Source: Anaerolineae bacterium (GTDB lineage: Bacteria; Chloroflexota; Anaerolineae; Epilineales; Epilineaceae). From it: DNA of 40,565 nucleotides. Below are positions 1 to 10,389 of the stretch, one piece after another. The stretch is taken from NCBI GenBank assembly GCA_029262755.1, contig JAJCYU010000038.1:1-40565 (forward strand), read 5' to 3'. The notes below the pieces were generated by a model. The model was not told the origin of the DNA and searched no databases. It was given only the letters and a program-made list of their open reading frames with translations. A program made the position numbers and the translations under genes. The stretch's first letter is position 1, and every line of letters starts with the position of its first letter.

Positions 1-458
1 GCGCCGGGCGTGGCGTTGACCGTACGGACGATGCCGGCGGCGGGACTTCGTAGCTCGTTCTCCATCTTCATGGCCTCGAGGATGAGCAGGCTTTGGTCCG
101 CCTTGACCGCGTCGCCGGGCTCGACGAGCACCTTGACGACCAAGCCGGGCATCGGGGCTTCGATCGTGGCGCCGGAGGCCGCTTCGTGACCCCGGCGGCT
201 CATGGCGATGAGTTCTTTGAGGCGGGCCTGTCCGACGTCGACGGGGAAGCGGTTGCCGTCGATTACGACGTACCACATGCCCTCGCGGCGCTCGACGTGC
301 AATTCGTGGCTGCGATTGTCGATGATGAGCGAGTAGAGCGTTTGGCCGTCGATGGTGCGCAGATCGACCGCGTAGCGGTGGCCGTCGACCGTGACCTCGT
401 CGGGACGCGTGACGTCGATCTCGAAATCGCGCTGGCCGACGGTAGCCTGGTAGCGCAT
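1..458 (-). CDS. Biotin carboxyl carrier protein of acyl-CoA carboxylase (3' end missing)
   Basis: Carries the biotin that shuttles carboxyl groups between biotin carboxylase and carboxyltransferase. The biotinylation motif EAMKME is visible, with the target lysine at residue 131 (codon 66-68), inside a typical biotinyl domain that starts near 'EAPMPGLVVKV'. The first ~90 residues are beta-rich and resemble the BT-like region that joins the two halves of propionyl-CoA carboxylase alpha chains, so this looks like the detached C-terminal half of such an alpha chain. ATG at 456-458 is preceded by AGGAGTCC. It is the last visible gene of the carboxylase operon, 168 bp after the biotin carboxylase. 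The C-terminus lies outside the window; about 152 residues are seen. Confidence 0.9.
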   Translation of the reverse strand, partial: MRYQATVGQRDFEIDVTRPDEVTVDGHRYAVDLRTIDGQTLYSLIIDNRSHELHVERREGMWYVVIDGNRFPVDVGQARLKELIAMSRRGHEAASGATIEAPMPGLVVKVLVEPGDAVKADQSLLILEAMKMENELRSPAAGIVRTVNATPG

Positions 459-518
459 GGAGGGACTCCTCTAGAACCGAATCACTTCGCGGAAGCGAAA
501 GACGAAGGTAGCGTGATC

Positions 519-566
519 GAATGCGAGGTCGTGCACTCTGCCGAATGCGAGATCGAATGCGAGATC
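519..566. repeat. 12-bp direct repeats between biotin carboxylase and carrier genes
   Basis: GAATGCGAGRTC occurs at 519-530, 543-554 and 555-566. The intervening 12 bases (531-542) keep the phase but are diverged, so this is a decayed 12-bp tandem array. It lies in the 168-bp gap upstream of the carrier gene. It could be an operator or simple slippage; function unknown. Confidence 0.6.
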
Positions 567-626
567 GAGCGCACTATGGAGCTCCCTATCTACCGCGCGA
601 CCCGCGCGACGTGCGGCGAGCACGGG

Positions 627-2129
<1,503 letters not shown>

Positions 2130-2176
2130 GGGGCGCCTTCCGTGCCCGGTACCGGGCGTGTAGAACGAGCGAGAAG

Positions 2177-3763
2177 CTAGAGCGGGATGTTGCCGTGCTT
2201 CTTGGGGGGGTTGTCGTCGCGCTTGTTCTGGAGCATCTCGAGTGCGCTGATCAGCCGCTGCCGCGTCTCGTGCGGCTCGATGACATCATCGACGTAGCCC
2301 CAGGCGGCCGCCACGTAGGGGTTTGCGAAGCGCTCGCGGTACTCCTCGACGAGCTCAGCCTTGCGCTGCACGGGGTCATCGGCTTCGGCCAACTCGCGGC
2401 GGAAGATGATGTTCACCGCGCCTTCGGGGCCCATGACGGCGATCTCGGCCGACGGCCAGGCGTAGTTGATATCGCCGCGGATGTGCTTGCTGCTCATCAC
2501 GTCGTAGGCGCCGCCGTAGGCCTTGCGGGTGATCAGGGTGATCTTCGGCACGGTGGCCTCGGCGTAGGCGTAGAGCAACTTCGCGCCGTTGCGGATGATG
2601 CCGCCGTGTTCCTGGTTCAGGCCGGGCATGAAGCCGGGCACGTCCTCGAAGGTGACCAGGGGGATGTTGAAGCAATCGCAGAAGCGCACGAAGCGTGCGC
2701 CCTTGCGGGAGGCGTCGTTGTCGAGGACGCCGGCCAGCACCTTCGGCTGCTGGGCGACGATGCCCACCACGCGCCCGTTGAGGCGCGCGAAGCCGACCAG
2801 CAGGTTCTGGGCGTAATGATGGTGCACTTCCAGGAACTGACCGTCATCGACCACCTTGCGGATGACGATGGTCATGTCGTAGGGCTGGTTGGGGTTTTCG
2901 GGGACGATCGTGTTGAGCTCGGGCGCGGTGCGGAGCGGATCGTCCTGCGGTTCCTCGTAGGGCGCGTCTTCTAGATTGTTCTGGGGCAGATAGGACAGCA
3001 GCTGGCGCAGGACCGCGATCGCCTCGCCCTCGCTCCCGGCCGCGAAGTGGGCCACGCCGCTCTTGCGGTTGTGGACCATCGCCCCGCCCAGTTCCTCGAA
3101 GGTCACGTCTTCATGGGTGACCGTCTTCACCACGTCGGGGCCCGTGACGAACATATACGAGCTGTCCTTGACCATCACCACGAAGTCCGTGATGGCCGGC
3201 GAGTAGACGGCGCCGCCGGCACACGGGCCCATGATGGCCGATAGCTGCGGCACGACGCCGCTGGCCATGACGTTGCGCAGGAAGATGTCCGCGTAGCCGC
3301 CGAGGCTGACCACGCCCTCCTGGATGCGCGCACCGCCCGAATCATTGAGGCCGATCACAGGCGCGCCGTTCTTCATCGCCATGTCGAGCAGGGCGACGAT
3401 CTTGTCGGCATGGGCGCGGCCGAGTGAGCCCCCCAGCACCGTGAAGTCCTGGGAGTAGACGTAGACCAGGCGGCCGTTGATGGTACCGTAGCCTGTGATC
3501 ACGCCGTCGCCGAGGAATTTGTTCTTCTCCATGCCGAAGTCGGTGGCGCGATGGGTCACGAAGGCGCCGAGCTCGTGGAAGGAGTTCTCGTCGAGCAGGA
3601 GGTCGAGGCGCTCGCGGGCGGTGAGCTTACCCGAGTCATGCTGACGTGCGACACGAGCCTCGCCGCCGCCCTCGCGGGCCTCGGCGCGCATGGCGCGTAG
3701 GCGCTTCACCGAGGCCGGCACATCGTCGGAAGTGGGATCGGGCTTGGGCGTGGAATCGCTCAT
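2177..3763 (-). CDS. pccB: Propionyl-CoA carboxylase beta (carboxyltransferase) subunit
   Basis: Transfers CO2 from carboxybiotin to propionyl-CoA (or a related short acyl-CoA), giving methylmalonyl-CoA. 528 residues, normal for the family. Both crotonase-like halves are present: [15 protein letters not shown] near the N-terminus, the oxyanion-hole stretch GGARIQEGV in the first half, and [29 protein letters not shown] and [15 protein letters not shown] in the second. The C-terminus ends KHGNIPL as in PCC beta chains. The segment after PGFMPG reads 'LNQEHGG', where many homologues have an acidic residue before QE, so acyl specificity is uncertain. It starts 14 bp after the acyl-CoA dehydrogenase stop; no strong ribosome-binding site is seen, so coupling to the upstream gene is likely. 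Confidence 0.93.
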   Translation of the reverse strand: MSDSTPKPDPTSDDVPASVKRLRAMRAEAREGGGEARVARQHDSGKLTARERLDLLLDENSFHELGAFVTHRATDFGMEKNKFLGDGVITGYGTINGRLVYVYSQDFTVLGGSLGRAHADKIVALLDMAMKNGAPVIGLNDSGGARIQEGVVSLGGYADIFLRNVMASGVVPQLSAIMGPCAGGAVYSPAITDFVVMVKDSSYMFVTGPDVVKTVTHEDVTFEELGGAMVHNRKSGVAHFAAGSEGEAIAVLRQLLSYLPQNNLEDAPYEEPQDDPLRTAPELNTIVPENPNQPYDMTIVIRKVVDDGQFLEVHHHYAQNLLVGFARLNGRVVGIVAQQPKVLAGVLDNDASRKGARFVRFCDCFNIPLVTFEDVPGFMPGLNQEHGGIIRNGAKLLYAYAEATVPKITLITRKAYGGAYDVMSSKHIRGDINYAWPSAEIAVMGPEGAVNIIFRRELAEADDPVQRKAELVEEYRERFANPYVAAAWGYVDDVIEPHETRQRLISALEMLQNKRDDNPPKKHGNIPL

Positions 3764-3777
3764 CGGGCGGCCCCGGC

Positions 3778-4926
3778 TCAGCCGGCCGCGCGCAGGACGT
3801 TGCGCGCGATGACGAGACGTTGGATCTCGCTTGTGCCCTCGTAGATCTCGGTGATGCGTGCGTCCCGGAAGTAGCGCTCGACGGGTAGCTCCTTGGAGTA
3901 ACCCATGCCGCCGTGCACCTGCACCGCCTTGTCCGTGATGAAGTTGGCGGCTTCGGACGCATACAGCTTGGCCATAGAGGCTTCCAGGGAGTAGCGCTCG
4001 CCGCGGTCCTTCTTTACGGCGGCGCGCAAGGTGAGCAGACGGGCGGCGTCGAGCCGGGTGTTCATATCGGCCAGCATGAACGCGATGGCCTGGTGGTCGG
4101 CGATGCGCTTGCCGAATGCCTTGCGTTCCTGCGCGTAGGACACCGAAGCCTCAAAGGCGGCGCGCGCAATGCCGAGCGCCTGCGAAGCGATGCCGATGCG
4201 GCCCGCGTCGAGGATCGTCATCGCGACCTTGAACCCGCCGCCGTCCTCGCCGAGCACGGCGTCGACCGGCGCCTTGTAGTCCTCGAACGTGACCTCGCAG
4301 GTGGCGCTGGCGCGAATGCCGAGCTTGGGCTCGGTCTTGCCGCGCTCGAAGCCGGGCTGCGTGGTGTCCACGAGGACGCACATCGTGTCGTTGTGGTCTC
4401 CCTTCGGGTTGGTGGTGACGAACACAACGATCGTGTCCGCGACCGGCCCCGAGGTCACCCAACTCTTGCGCCCGTTGATGAGGTAGTGGTCGCCGTCGAG
4501 GATCGCCGTCGTGTGCATGTTGGCCGCATCGGAGCCGGACTGCGGCTCGGTGAGGCTGTACGCGCCGATCTTCTCGCCGCTGGCCAGGGGTACGAGCCAT
4601 TCCTTGCGCTGGGCGTCCGTGCCGAACTTCTCGAGGCCGTAGCACACGAGGGAGTTGTTGACCGACATGATGACGCCGTGGCTGGCGCATACGCGGCTGA
4701 TCTCTTCCATGGCCAGCACGTAGCTGACCGTGTCCGCGCCGACCCCGCCCCATTCTTCGGCCGTGGTCAGGCCCATGAGGCCGAGCGCGCCCATCTTCAT
4801 CACGGTATCGCGCGGAAACTCGCCCGTTTCGTCGATCCGAGCTGCGATCGGTGCGATCTCGCCTTCGGCGAAATCACGGGCGAGATCGCGAATCATGCGC
4901 TGTTGGTCGTTGAGCTCCAGATCCAT
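3778..4926 (-). CDS. Acyl-CoA dehydrogenase (short/branched chain)
   Basis: FAD-dependent alpha,beta-dehydrogenation of an acyl-CoA. 382 residues with the family signatures: [12 protein letters not shown] (FAD/substrate loop), [11 protein letters not shown], and [10 protein letters not shown], in which Glu363 is the expected catalytic base. The reading frame is open further upstream to 5019, but I chose ATG 4924-4926: an AGGGGG stretch precedes it, the protein then begins in the usual way ([14 protein letters not shown]), and a strong promoter at 4990-5019 would lie inside the longer version. It is first in the operon with carboxylase genes, which fits branched-chain amino acid or short-chain fatty acid breakdown. 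Exact substrate not readable from sequence. Confidence 0.93.
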   Translation of the reverse strand: MDLELNDQQRMIRDLARDFAEGEIAPIAARIDETGEFPRDTVMKMGALGLMGLTTAEEWGGVGADTVSYVLAMEEISRVCASHGVIMSVNNSLVCYGLEKFGTDAQRKEWLVPLASGEKIGAYSLTEPQSGSDAANMHTTAILDGDHYLINGRKSWVTSGPVADTIVVFVTTNPKGDHNDTMCVLVDTTQPGFERGKTEPKLGIRASATCEVTFEDYKAPVDAVLGEDGGGFKVAMTILDAGRIGIASQALGIARAAFEASVSYAQERKAFGKRIADHQAIAFMLADMNTRLDAARLLTLRAAVKKDRGERYSLEASMAKLYASEAANFITDKAVQVHGGMGYSKELPVERYFRDARITEIYEGTSEIQRLVIARNVLRAAG

Positions 4927-4989
4927 CCTGCCCCCTGCACGCGAGTCGGCCGCGGGCCAACGAGGGCCCGAGACGCACGATCGGCGGGC

Positions 4990-5019
4990 ATCATAACGTG
5001 CCCTATCGGGAAGGGTCAA
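4990..5019 (-). promoter_or_regulatory. Sigma70-type promoter of the acyl-CoA dehydrogenase/carboxylase operon
   Basis: On the minus strand TTGACC (5014-5019), an 18-bp spacer and TATGAT (4990-4995). Transcription would start near 4983, giving a leader of about 57 nt before the ATG at 4926. This is the best -35/-10 pair seen in the window. Confidence 0.65.
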
Positions 5020-5124
5020 CAGAACGCGGTGCGCAAGGACGCGCCACCGGCGTAGCGGCGCGTCGACGGCCGAACGCCTCCGCCACGCTTACCGGCGCCC
5101 CTTCGACCCCGATCGCGCTTGGGC

Positions 5125-5172
5125 TACGGTCGCGGCCACGTTCGCGGCTACGGCTGCGGCTACGGCTGCGGG
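5125..5172. repeat. Short GGCTAC/GGCTGC tandem repeats at the protease 3' end
   Basis: The plus strand reads as alternating GGCTACG, GGTCGCG and GGCTGCG units that run across the stop codon of the protease gene (TAG at 5160-5162) into the intergenic region. The last few codons of the protease lie within it. Looks like slippage-generated simple sequence in GC-rich DNA. Confidence 0.5.
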
Positions 5173-6821
5173 TTCAGGAGGGGCAGCCGGATCACGAATG
5201 CCGGCGCAGGCTCGCCCGTCGGCGTGGGCGTGGCGCTGCCCGCCGTGGACGTCGGCGAGACCGCCGCCGTCGGAGGAGGTGGCGTGCTCGTCGGCGCGTC
5301 CGGTGTTGCGGTAGCTTCCGGCGTGGCGCTGGCCGGCGGCGGCGTCGGGGTGGTCGTGGCGGGCGGCGTTGTCGGGGTGACGGTCGGCGGCAGCGTCGGC
5401 GTCGGCGAAGGCGGACCGGCCGGCGGTGTCACGTCGCTCAGAACGTCGTGGGCGCGGTCGACGCGGATCGTGCTGATCTCCATGCCCTCGAGGCGGATCG
5501 TCGGCCGCTGGCCCGTATCGGCCAGAGCCGCCAGAACATCGTCCGGCCCGGCCCATTCGAAGGCGCCGTAGAGCAAGGCCAAGGCGCCGGCGACGTGTGG
5601 CGCGGCCATCGAGGTGCCGCCCTGGCTGCGGTTGCGACCACCGATGAAGGTCGAGTCGACATCGACGCCGGGGGCGAGCAGGTCGAGGGTCGCGGAACGA
5701 TTGGTGAAATCGGCCACCTGGGCCGCCGCGCCTTGCGCGTCCGTGACGGCGCCCACGGCGATGACGTCCGCGACGCAGGCCGGTGCGGACATCTTGTTGC
5801 GTTCCCCGTCGTTGCCCGACGCCGCGACCACGCTCACGCCCTTGGCCTTGAGCGCCGCGACGGCCGCCGCGATCGGCCGCGTGAAGCCGTCCGCGGTGTC
5901 GCAATCGCCCGCGTACGTACTCGTCGTGCCGAGACTCATGTTCGCCACGCGCGCGACGTCTTCTTGAAGCAGGTAGTCCAACGAGGCCAGGATGCCGGTG
6001 CCGAAGGCGTTGCCCCGTTCCTCGATCATCTTGATGGCAACGATGCCTGCGTCGGGCGCCACACCGAATCCGGTCTGCCGGCCCCGTGAGGCTACGATGC
6101 CTGCCACGTGGGTCCCATGCCCATCAATGTCCTCCGCCGGATTCGGTTCGGCGGGGCATAGTTCGGCCGGGGAGATGAAGCAGCGCTGGGCCACGATGCC
6201 CGTCCGCAGATCCAGATGGTTGGTGTCGATGCCCGTATCGAGCACGGCTACGTTGATCCCCTCGCCCGTAACGCGCGCGCGGCGCAGCTTGTCCGCCCCG
6301 ATGAAAGGCACGCTGCTCTCGAGCATCGGCACGCCGAACAGGCGGAGCGTGGGGTCCTCCGTGATCGCGAGCACAGAGGGATGGCGTGCGATGGCCACGC
6401 GGCCGGCCCGGTCAGCGCGCACCACGAGCGCCGGCACCTGCCGGTAGCGCGCGAGCAGCTCGATGGGGCCGTGTGGGGGTCGCGCGGCGTCTTGCGACGG
6501 GCGTCCAGCCGCGGAGGCGATCCCGAGGTCGTCCAGCAGCGCGTCGCCCGCCGCGGCAATCGCCGGCGGGTCCGCGGCCGGCGCATCGAGCGCCACGATG
6601 AAGCGCGTCCCTTCGCCCTCGATCATGCGCGCGTCCAATTTGCCCGCCGGCCCCCGCTCGTCCGCGACCGTCGGATCGTCGCCGCCAGAGATAGGATCGC
6701 CCACGCGTCGCGCCCCGGCCCGCGGGGTGACAGCCGTGAGCGCCGTGGCGACGACCAACGAGGCGGCAAACGCGACGGCGCACATCCGCGCCAAACGGGC
6801 GCTTCGGGTGGGACGGGACAT
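5160..6821 (-). CDS. Secreted subtilisin-like (S8) serine peptidase with Thr/Pro-rich C-terminus
   Basis: 553 residues. A signal peptide (basic start, hydrophobic 13-32, cut probably after PRAGA) is followed by an I9-like propeptide (about 72-162, beginning RFIVALDAP) and the catalytic domain: Asp195 (VAVLDTGID), His235 (GHGTHVAG), oxyanion Asn337 (AASGNDGE) and Ser404 (GGTSMAAPH). All four key residues are intact, so it should be active outside the cell. Residues 465-540 are a Thr/Pro/Ser-rich linker, and the chain ends with a short hydrophobic tail (FVIRLPLLNPQP) like those of other secreted proteins in this group. ATG 6819-6821 has GGAG 9 nt upstream; the frame is open further upstream to 6974, but only this start puts the signal peptide at the N-terminus. 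Confidence 0.93.
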   Translation of the reverse strand: MSRPTRSARLARMCAVAFAASLVVATALTAVTPRAGARRVGDPISGGDDPTVADERGPAGKLDARMIEGEGTRFIVALDAPAADPPAIAAAGDALLDDLGIASAAGRPSQDAARPPHGPIELLARYRQVPALVVRADRAGRVAIARHPSVLAITEDPTLRLFGVPMLESSVPFIGADKLRRARVTGEGINVAVLDTGIDTNHLDLRTGIVAQRCFISPAELCPAEPNPAEDIDGHGTHVAGIVASRGRQTGFGVAPDAGIVAIKMIEERGNAFGTGILASLDYLLQEDVARVANMSLGTTSTYAGDCDTADGFTRPIAAAVAALKAKGVSVVAASGNDGERNKMSAPACVADVIAVGAVTDAQGAAAQVADFTNRSATLDLLAPGVDVDSTFIGGRNRSQGGTSMAAPHVAGALALLYGAFEWAGPDDVLAALADTGQRPTIRLEGMEISTIRVDRAHDVLSDVTPPAGPPSPTPTLPPTVTPTTPPATTTPTPPPASATPEATATPDAPTSTPPPPTAAVSPTSTAGSATPTPTGEPAPAFVIRLPLLNPQP

Positions 6822-7220
6822 GGGAAGACTCCGGGGGCGGTTGCAGGGGGCGGTCGTCGGGGAGGGTGGGTGGTAGAGATCCGCGCGTGCGGACCGTATT
6901 CGCTGGGTCAACGCGCGACGGAGTAGGCCAACGGCACGGGCCGATTGCACCTGTCCATGGCGCATCCCGAGCACACGTTCCTATGCGTCCGCGATCGCGG
7001 CACGCTGCTTGCGGACCGTCCTGAGACATTCCCCGGCCCGATCGCCCGATTATAATGACACGCTTGGATGTGGGCTCATCGGGCGACTGCGGTGCCGAAC
7101 GTTACGTGTCGAGCGGACCGGTTCCCGGTATCGCGACCTTCGCCACGCGATTGTTTCGGCTGTTGCATACCGTTTGCCGTTCGCTTCCCTCCCTCTTCTG
7201 CTCGTCCCCATGGATGAAAA
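6822..7220. other. Divergent intergenic region, protease / VanW-family gene
   Basis: A 399-bp gap between two divergent genes. It holds a TATAAT box (7051-7056) pointing toward the VanW-family gene, a leader of ~165 nt and a possible 12-codon leader ORF (7210-7248). On the minus strand TTGACC (6906-6911) could be a -35 for the protease, but I see no matching -10. No RNA gene or riboswitch was recognised. Confidence 0.5.
7029..7056 (+). promoter_or_regulatory. Putative promoter of the VanW-family gene
   Basis: A perfect -10 TATAAT at 7051-7056; the -35 is weak (TTCCCC, 7029-7034, 16-bp spacer). The start would be near 7063, leaving a leader of ~160 nt before the coding region. Confidence 0.5.
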
Positions 7221-7248
7221 ATGCTCGCTTCCCCGAGAAATCGCATGA
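7210..7248 (+). CDS. Possible 12-residue leader peptide overlapping the VanW-family gene
   Basis: ATG at 7210 opens a frame MDEKCSLPREIA that stops with TGA at 7246-7248. That TGA overlaps the ATG at 7245, which is an in-frame internal start of the VanW-family gene (residue 9). An ATGA overlap of this kind often signals translational coupling. No good ribosome-binding site precedes it, so it may be chance. Confidence 0.2.
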   Translation: MDEKCSLPREIA

Positions 7249-9020
7249 TCGCCGCGCTTGGCGCGGTGCTGCTCGTGCTTGGCGTCAGCGCCTGGAGCTA
7301 CGACCGGCTTTACCGTGGTCGCGTGTTGCCGGGGGTCGAGGTGGCGGGCGTGGAGCTAGGTGGACTCGACGAGCAGGAAGCAGCGCAGCGCATCGCGACC
7401 GATTTGCCTGGCGCGGCGCCGGTAGTGACCTTGCTTGACGTGGAAGACGGGCGGGGCTTCGAGGTGGCGCCGGAAGCGATCGGCTTGCCGTGGAGCGCCG
7501 GCTATCTCGCCGCGTTGGCGATCGAGGCCGGCCGGGAGGGCCTACCCTGGCGGCCGATCACCATATTGCTACGCGGACACGACGTAGCCGCGACGCTCCG
7601 TCTCAACGAGGCCGGAGCGGCGGCAGGACTGACGGCCCTCGCGCCGGAGGTGGACCAGGCCCCACGCAACGCGGCCGTAGAGCTGGTGGACGGCCGGTTG
7701 GTCGAGACCGAGGCGGAGCCGGGCAAGCAGCTCGACGTGTCGGCCTCACTCCAACGGCTGCGCGAAGCAGTACGACGGCCCGATATCGTGCCCGTCCTGC
7801 TGGAGACGACCCAGACCTCGCCACGGGTCTTCGACGACGAAGGCGTCGGCGAGGCGTATCGTTTGGCCACGAACAAACCGCTTCGCCTGCAGTGGCGAGA
7901 TGGGCGAAGTTGGGACGTCACCACGGATACGCTTCGCAGTTGGTACACGGTCGAGCAGCGCCGCAACGACGAGGGCGACGAGACGCCGTTCATCCTCGTG
8001 GACCGGGCCGCGGTGGAGCGCTTCGTCGCGCCGTTGGAGGACGAGTTGCGCCAAGCCCCACGCGACGCGCGATTCCAGAGCGGTGCCGAGGGCGTGGTGG
8101 TGCGCGAGATCGAGTCGCCGGGGCTCGAGCTCGACGTCGAGGCGACGATCGACCGGCTCATCGAGGCCGCCTATTGGGACGGGCGCGTGGTGGAGCCGAT
8201 CGTGGCGGTCCAACGACCGAGCCTCACGCGCAATGTTGCAGCGCAACTGCAAGGGCTGCGCGACAGAGCCCATGCCGCCACGTCGCTGGCCGGGCTCCCG
8301 CCCGAGCAGCAGCTCGTGCTGGCGGCCGCGGCGACGCGGCTCGACGGCATCGCGCTCTTGGACGGGATGCGGTTCTCGTTCCTGGACGCGCTGGGGCCGA
8401 CCGCAAACGAGGAGGCCTTCGCCGCCGCGTGGGCGTCCCGCGATGCGATGGACCAAGGCGGATGGCTGCTCGGCGGCATGGAGCAGATGGCCACGAGCGC
8501 GTTTCGGGCGGCATTGACCGCCGGCCTTCTGATAGAAGAGCGGCACGCGCCGCCGTGGCGCAGCGGCTGGTTGGAGCCGCCGGTGGGCCTGGATGCGGCG
8601 GTGGCGCCTGCGCGCGATGGGCAGCCGGCCCGCGACCTTGTCTTCATCAACGATTCCGGTGGACCGATCTTGCTCACCGTGTCCCTGGACACGCAACGGG
8701 GCGCGCTGATCTGGACCGTGCACGCCATGCCGACGACGTGGACGGTGCGCTTGGACGGCCCCGTGATCGGCGATGTCTCGGAGCCATCGGACGATTCGCG
8801 CTGGCCGACCGCGTTCCTACCTCTCGGCACACTGCGCCAAGTTGCTTGGGCGCGCAGCGGCGGCACGACGCAGTGGGTTCGCACGGTGCTGGACGGTACG
8901 GGCGCCGCACAACGTAGCGACACGATCGAGAGCACGTACCCGGCCACCGGTACCCGCGTGCTTGTCGGCACCGAAGCGCCGAACGCGGCTGTGCCTACAG
9001 CGGATCCGGGGACGCCGTAG
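7221..9020 (+). CDS. VanW-family protein with PG_binding_4-like repeats, membrane-anchored
   Basis: 599 residues. An uncleaved signal anchor (about 9-25) is followed by 'LPGVEVAGVELGGLDEQEA' and two PG_binding_4-like regions (about 35-200 and 200-330), then a VanW-like domain (about 335-490: LLDGMRFSFLDALGP, AFRAALTAGLLIEERH, DLVFINDSGGPILL). In typical VanW proteins the central motif is GGGxCQxSTTLY; here it reads GGMEQMATSAFR, so the conserved Cys is Glu421. The family is wall-associated, of unclear biochemical function. Residues 490-599 are beta-rich with a Thr/Pro-containing end. The start could instead be ATG 7245 (GAGAAA upstream), which would shorten it by 8 residues. Confidence 0.8.
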   Translation: MLASPRNRMIAALGAVLLVLGVSAWSYDRLYRGRVLPGVEVAGVELGGLDEQEAAQRIATDLPGAAPVVTLLDVEDGRGFEVAPEAIGLPWSAGYLAALAIEAGREGLPWRPITILLRGHDVAATLRLNEAGAAAGLTALAPEVDQAPRNAAVELVDGRLVETEAEPGKQLDVSASLQRLREAVRRPDIVPVLLETTQTSPRVFDDEGVGEAYRLATNKPLRLQWRDGRSWDVTTDTLRSWYTVEQRRNDEGDETPFILVDRAAVERFVAPLEDELRQAPRDARFQSGAEGVVVREIESPGLELDVEATIDRLIEAAYWDGRVVEPIVAVQRPSLTRNVAAQLQGLRDRAHAATSLAGLPPEQQLVLAAAATRLDGIALLDGMRFSFLDALGPTANEEAFAAAWASRDAMDQGGWLLGGMEQMATSAFRAALTAGLLIEERHAPPWRSGWLEPPVGLDAAVAPARDGQPARDLVFINDSGGPILLTVSLDTQRGALIWTVHAMPTTWTVRLDGPVIGDVSEPSDDSRWPTAFLPLGTLRQVAWARSGGTTQWVRTVLDGTGAAQRSDTIESTYPATGTRVLVGTEAPNAAVPTADPGTP

Positions 9021-9090
9021 CAGGCGCCGCGCATCCCAGCGACGTGACATCCGGGTGGCGCAATCGCGGCGCACGAATGTCCACAGGGCA

Positions 9091-9135
9091 TTGCGTGGCG
9101 ATAGGCACTATGGTAAACTACTAGAACATTTGTCC
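9091..9135 (+). promoter_or_regulatory. Putative recA promoter with LexA-like operator
   Basis: TTGCGT (9091-9096), a 17-bp spacer and TAAACT (9114-9119) form a moderate promoter. Directly at the expected start lies GAACATTTGTCC (9124-9135), one mismatch from the GAAC-N4-GTTC form of the Gram-positive LexA box. A further half-site ATGTTC sits at 9149-9154, making GAACAT-N19-ATGTTC. SOS control of recA is known in many bacteria; here it is inferred from the match. Confidence 0.45.
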
Positions 9136-9199
9136 GCCTCACGTAGGCATGTTCCATTTGCAACAAGCCGCGCGAGCACACCCTAAGGAGACATGGAGC

Positions 9200-10285
9200 A
9201 TGGCGGATAGCAAAGATCGCAAGAAGGCACTCGAAACGGCGATCAGCCTCATCAAGCGGCGCCACGGTGATGGCGCCATCATGAAGCTCGGCGAGCAGAC
9301 CGATCTGATCGTCGAATCCATCCCCACGGGCTCGTTGGCGCTCGACGCCGCGCTTGGTGTCGGCGGCGCGCCCCGAGGGCGGGTCATCGAGATCTACGGC
9401 CCGGAATCGTCCGGCAAGACCACGGTGTGCCAGCACATCATTGCCGAAGCACAGAAGATGGGCGGCACGGCGGCATTCATCGACGTCGAGCACGCGATGG
9501 ATCCGGTGTACGCCGCCAAGTGCGGTGTCGACATCGACGCGCTGCTGATCTCACAGCCGGACGCCGGCGAGCAGGCGCTCGACATTGCGGAAGCTCTCGT
9601 GCGCTCCGGAGCCATCGATGTGGTCGTGATCGACTCGGTCGCGGCCCTCGTGCCACGGGCGGAGATCGAAGGCGACATGGGCGACTCGCACGTCGGCCTG
9701 CAAGCCCGTCTCATGAGCCAGGCGCTGCGCAAGCTGACGTCGGCCATCAGCAAGTCGCACACGATGGTGATCTTCACCAACCAGTTGCGGCAGAAGATCG
9801 GCGTGATGTTCGGCAGTCCCGAGACCACTTCCGGTGGCATGGCGCTGAAGTTCTACGCAAGCGTGCGGCTCGATATCCGACGCATCGAGGCCATCAAGCA
9901 TGGCGGCGAGGTGATCGGCAACCGCACACGCGTCCGCGTCAAGAAGAACAAAGTTGCCCCGCCCTTCCGCCAAGCCGAGTTCGACATCATCTACAATGAG
10001 GGCATATCCCGCTCCGGTGACGTGCTCGACATGGCGGTCGTCCATGAGATCGTGGATAAGCGCGGCTCCTACTACTTCTACAACGACGAACGTGTGGGCC
10101 AGGGCCGTGAGAACGCAAAGACGGCGCTGCGCGACAATCCGGAGCTCGCCTTCGAGATCGAGAACAAAGTACGCGTCGTGCTCGGCTTCTCGCCGCTTGA
10201 CGCTCCGGCTGAGTGGCCGAAGCCGGCAGCCGAAGAGGCAGCCGAGGAGACGGAGACGGCGCAGGCCGAGCTCGTCGAAGCGTAG
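9200..10285 (+). CDS. recA: DNA recombination and repair protein RecA
   Basis: Forms ATP-dependent filaments on single-stranded DNA for strand exchange and SOS activation. 361 residues: Walker A GPESSGKT (67-74), Walker B VVVIDSV (141-147), loop L1 [14 protein letters not shown] (157-170), loop L2 around [10 protein letters not shown] (204-213), and KNKVAPPFR later in the core. The acidic C-terminal tail ([17 protein letters not shown]) is typical. The frame opens at 9149, but ATG 9200 has AAGGAG 9 nt upstream and gives the standard N-terminus ([12 protein letters not shown]). Followed by a terminator-like hairpin and recX. Confidence 0.98.
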   Translation: MADSKDRKKALETAISLIKRRHGDGAIMKLGEQTDLIVESIPTGSLALDAALGVGGAPRGRVIEIYGPESSGKTTVCQHIIAEAQKMGGTAAFIDVEHAMDPVYAAKCGVDIDALLISQPDAGEQALDIAEALVRSGAIDVVVIDSVAALVPRAEIEGDMGDSHVGLQARLMSQALRKLTSAISKSHTMVIFTNQLRQKIGVMFGSPETTSGGMALKFYASVRLDIRRIEAIKHGGEVIGNRTRVRVKKNKVAPPFRQAEFDIIYNEGISRSGDVLDMAVVHEIVDKRGSYYFYNDERVGQGRENAKTALRDNPELAFEIENKVRVVLGFSPLDAPAEWPKPAAEEAAEETETAQAELVEA

Positions 10286-10310
10286 CCCGCAGTTCAGGAC
10301 GGCCAGCCAC

Positions 10311-10357
10311 ACGCGGCGGGGTGGGGCGCACGCCCTCCCCCGCCGCGTTTCTTTTCT
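10311..10357 (+). terminator. Rho-independent terminator-like hairpin between recA and recX
   Basis: ACGCGGCGGGG (10311-10321) pairs perfectly with CCCCGCCGCGT (10338-10348); the 16-nt middle can pair a little more. It is followed by TTTCTTTTCT. It lies after the recA stop and before recX (10390), the place where partial termination limits recX expression in other bacteria. Confidence 0.8.
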
Positions 10358-10389
10358 GACGACCAAGCCCATTCCAGACGCTGAGCGCC

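Noticed and set aside
5089-5904. Alternative minus frame overlapping the protease gene, with Ala-Ala-Val repeats
   Set aside because: It overlaps the catalytic domain of the protease; the repeats derive from the simple sequence at 5125-5172.
7063-7220. Riboswitch in the VanW-family leader
   Set aside because: No known aptamer core or strong paired structure could be recognised by eye.
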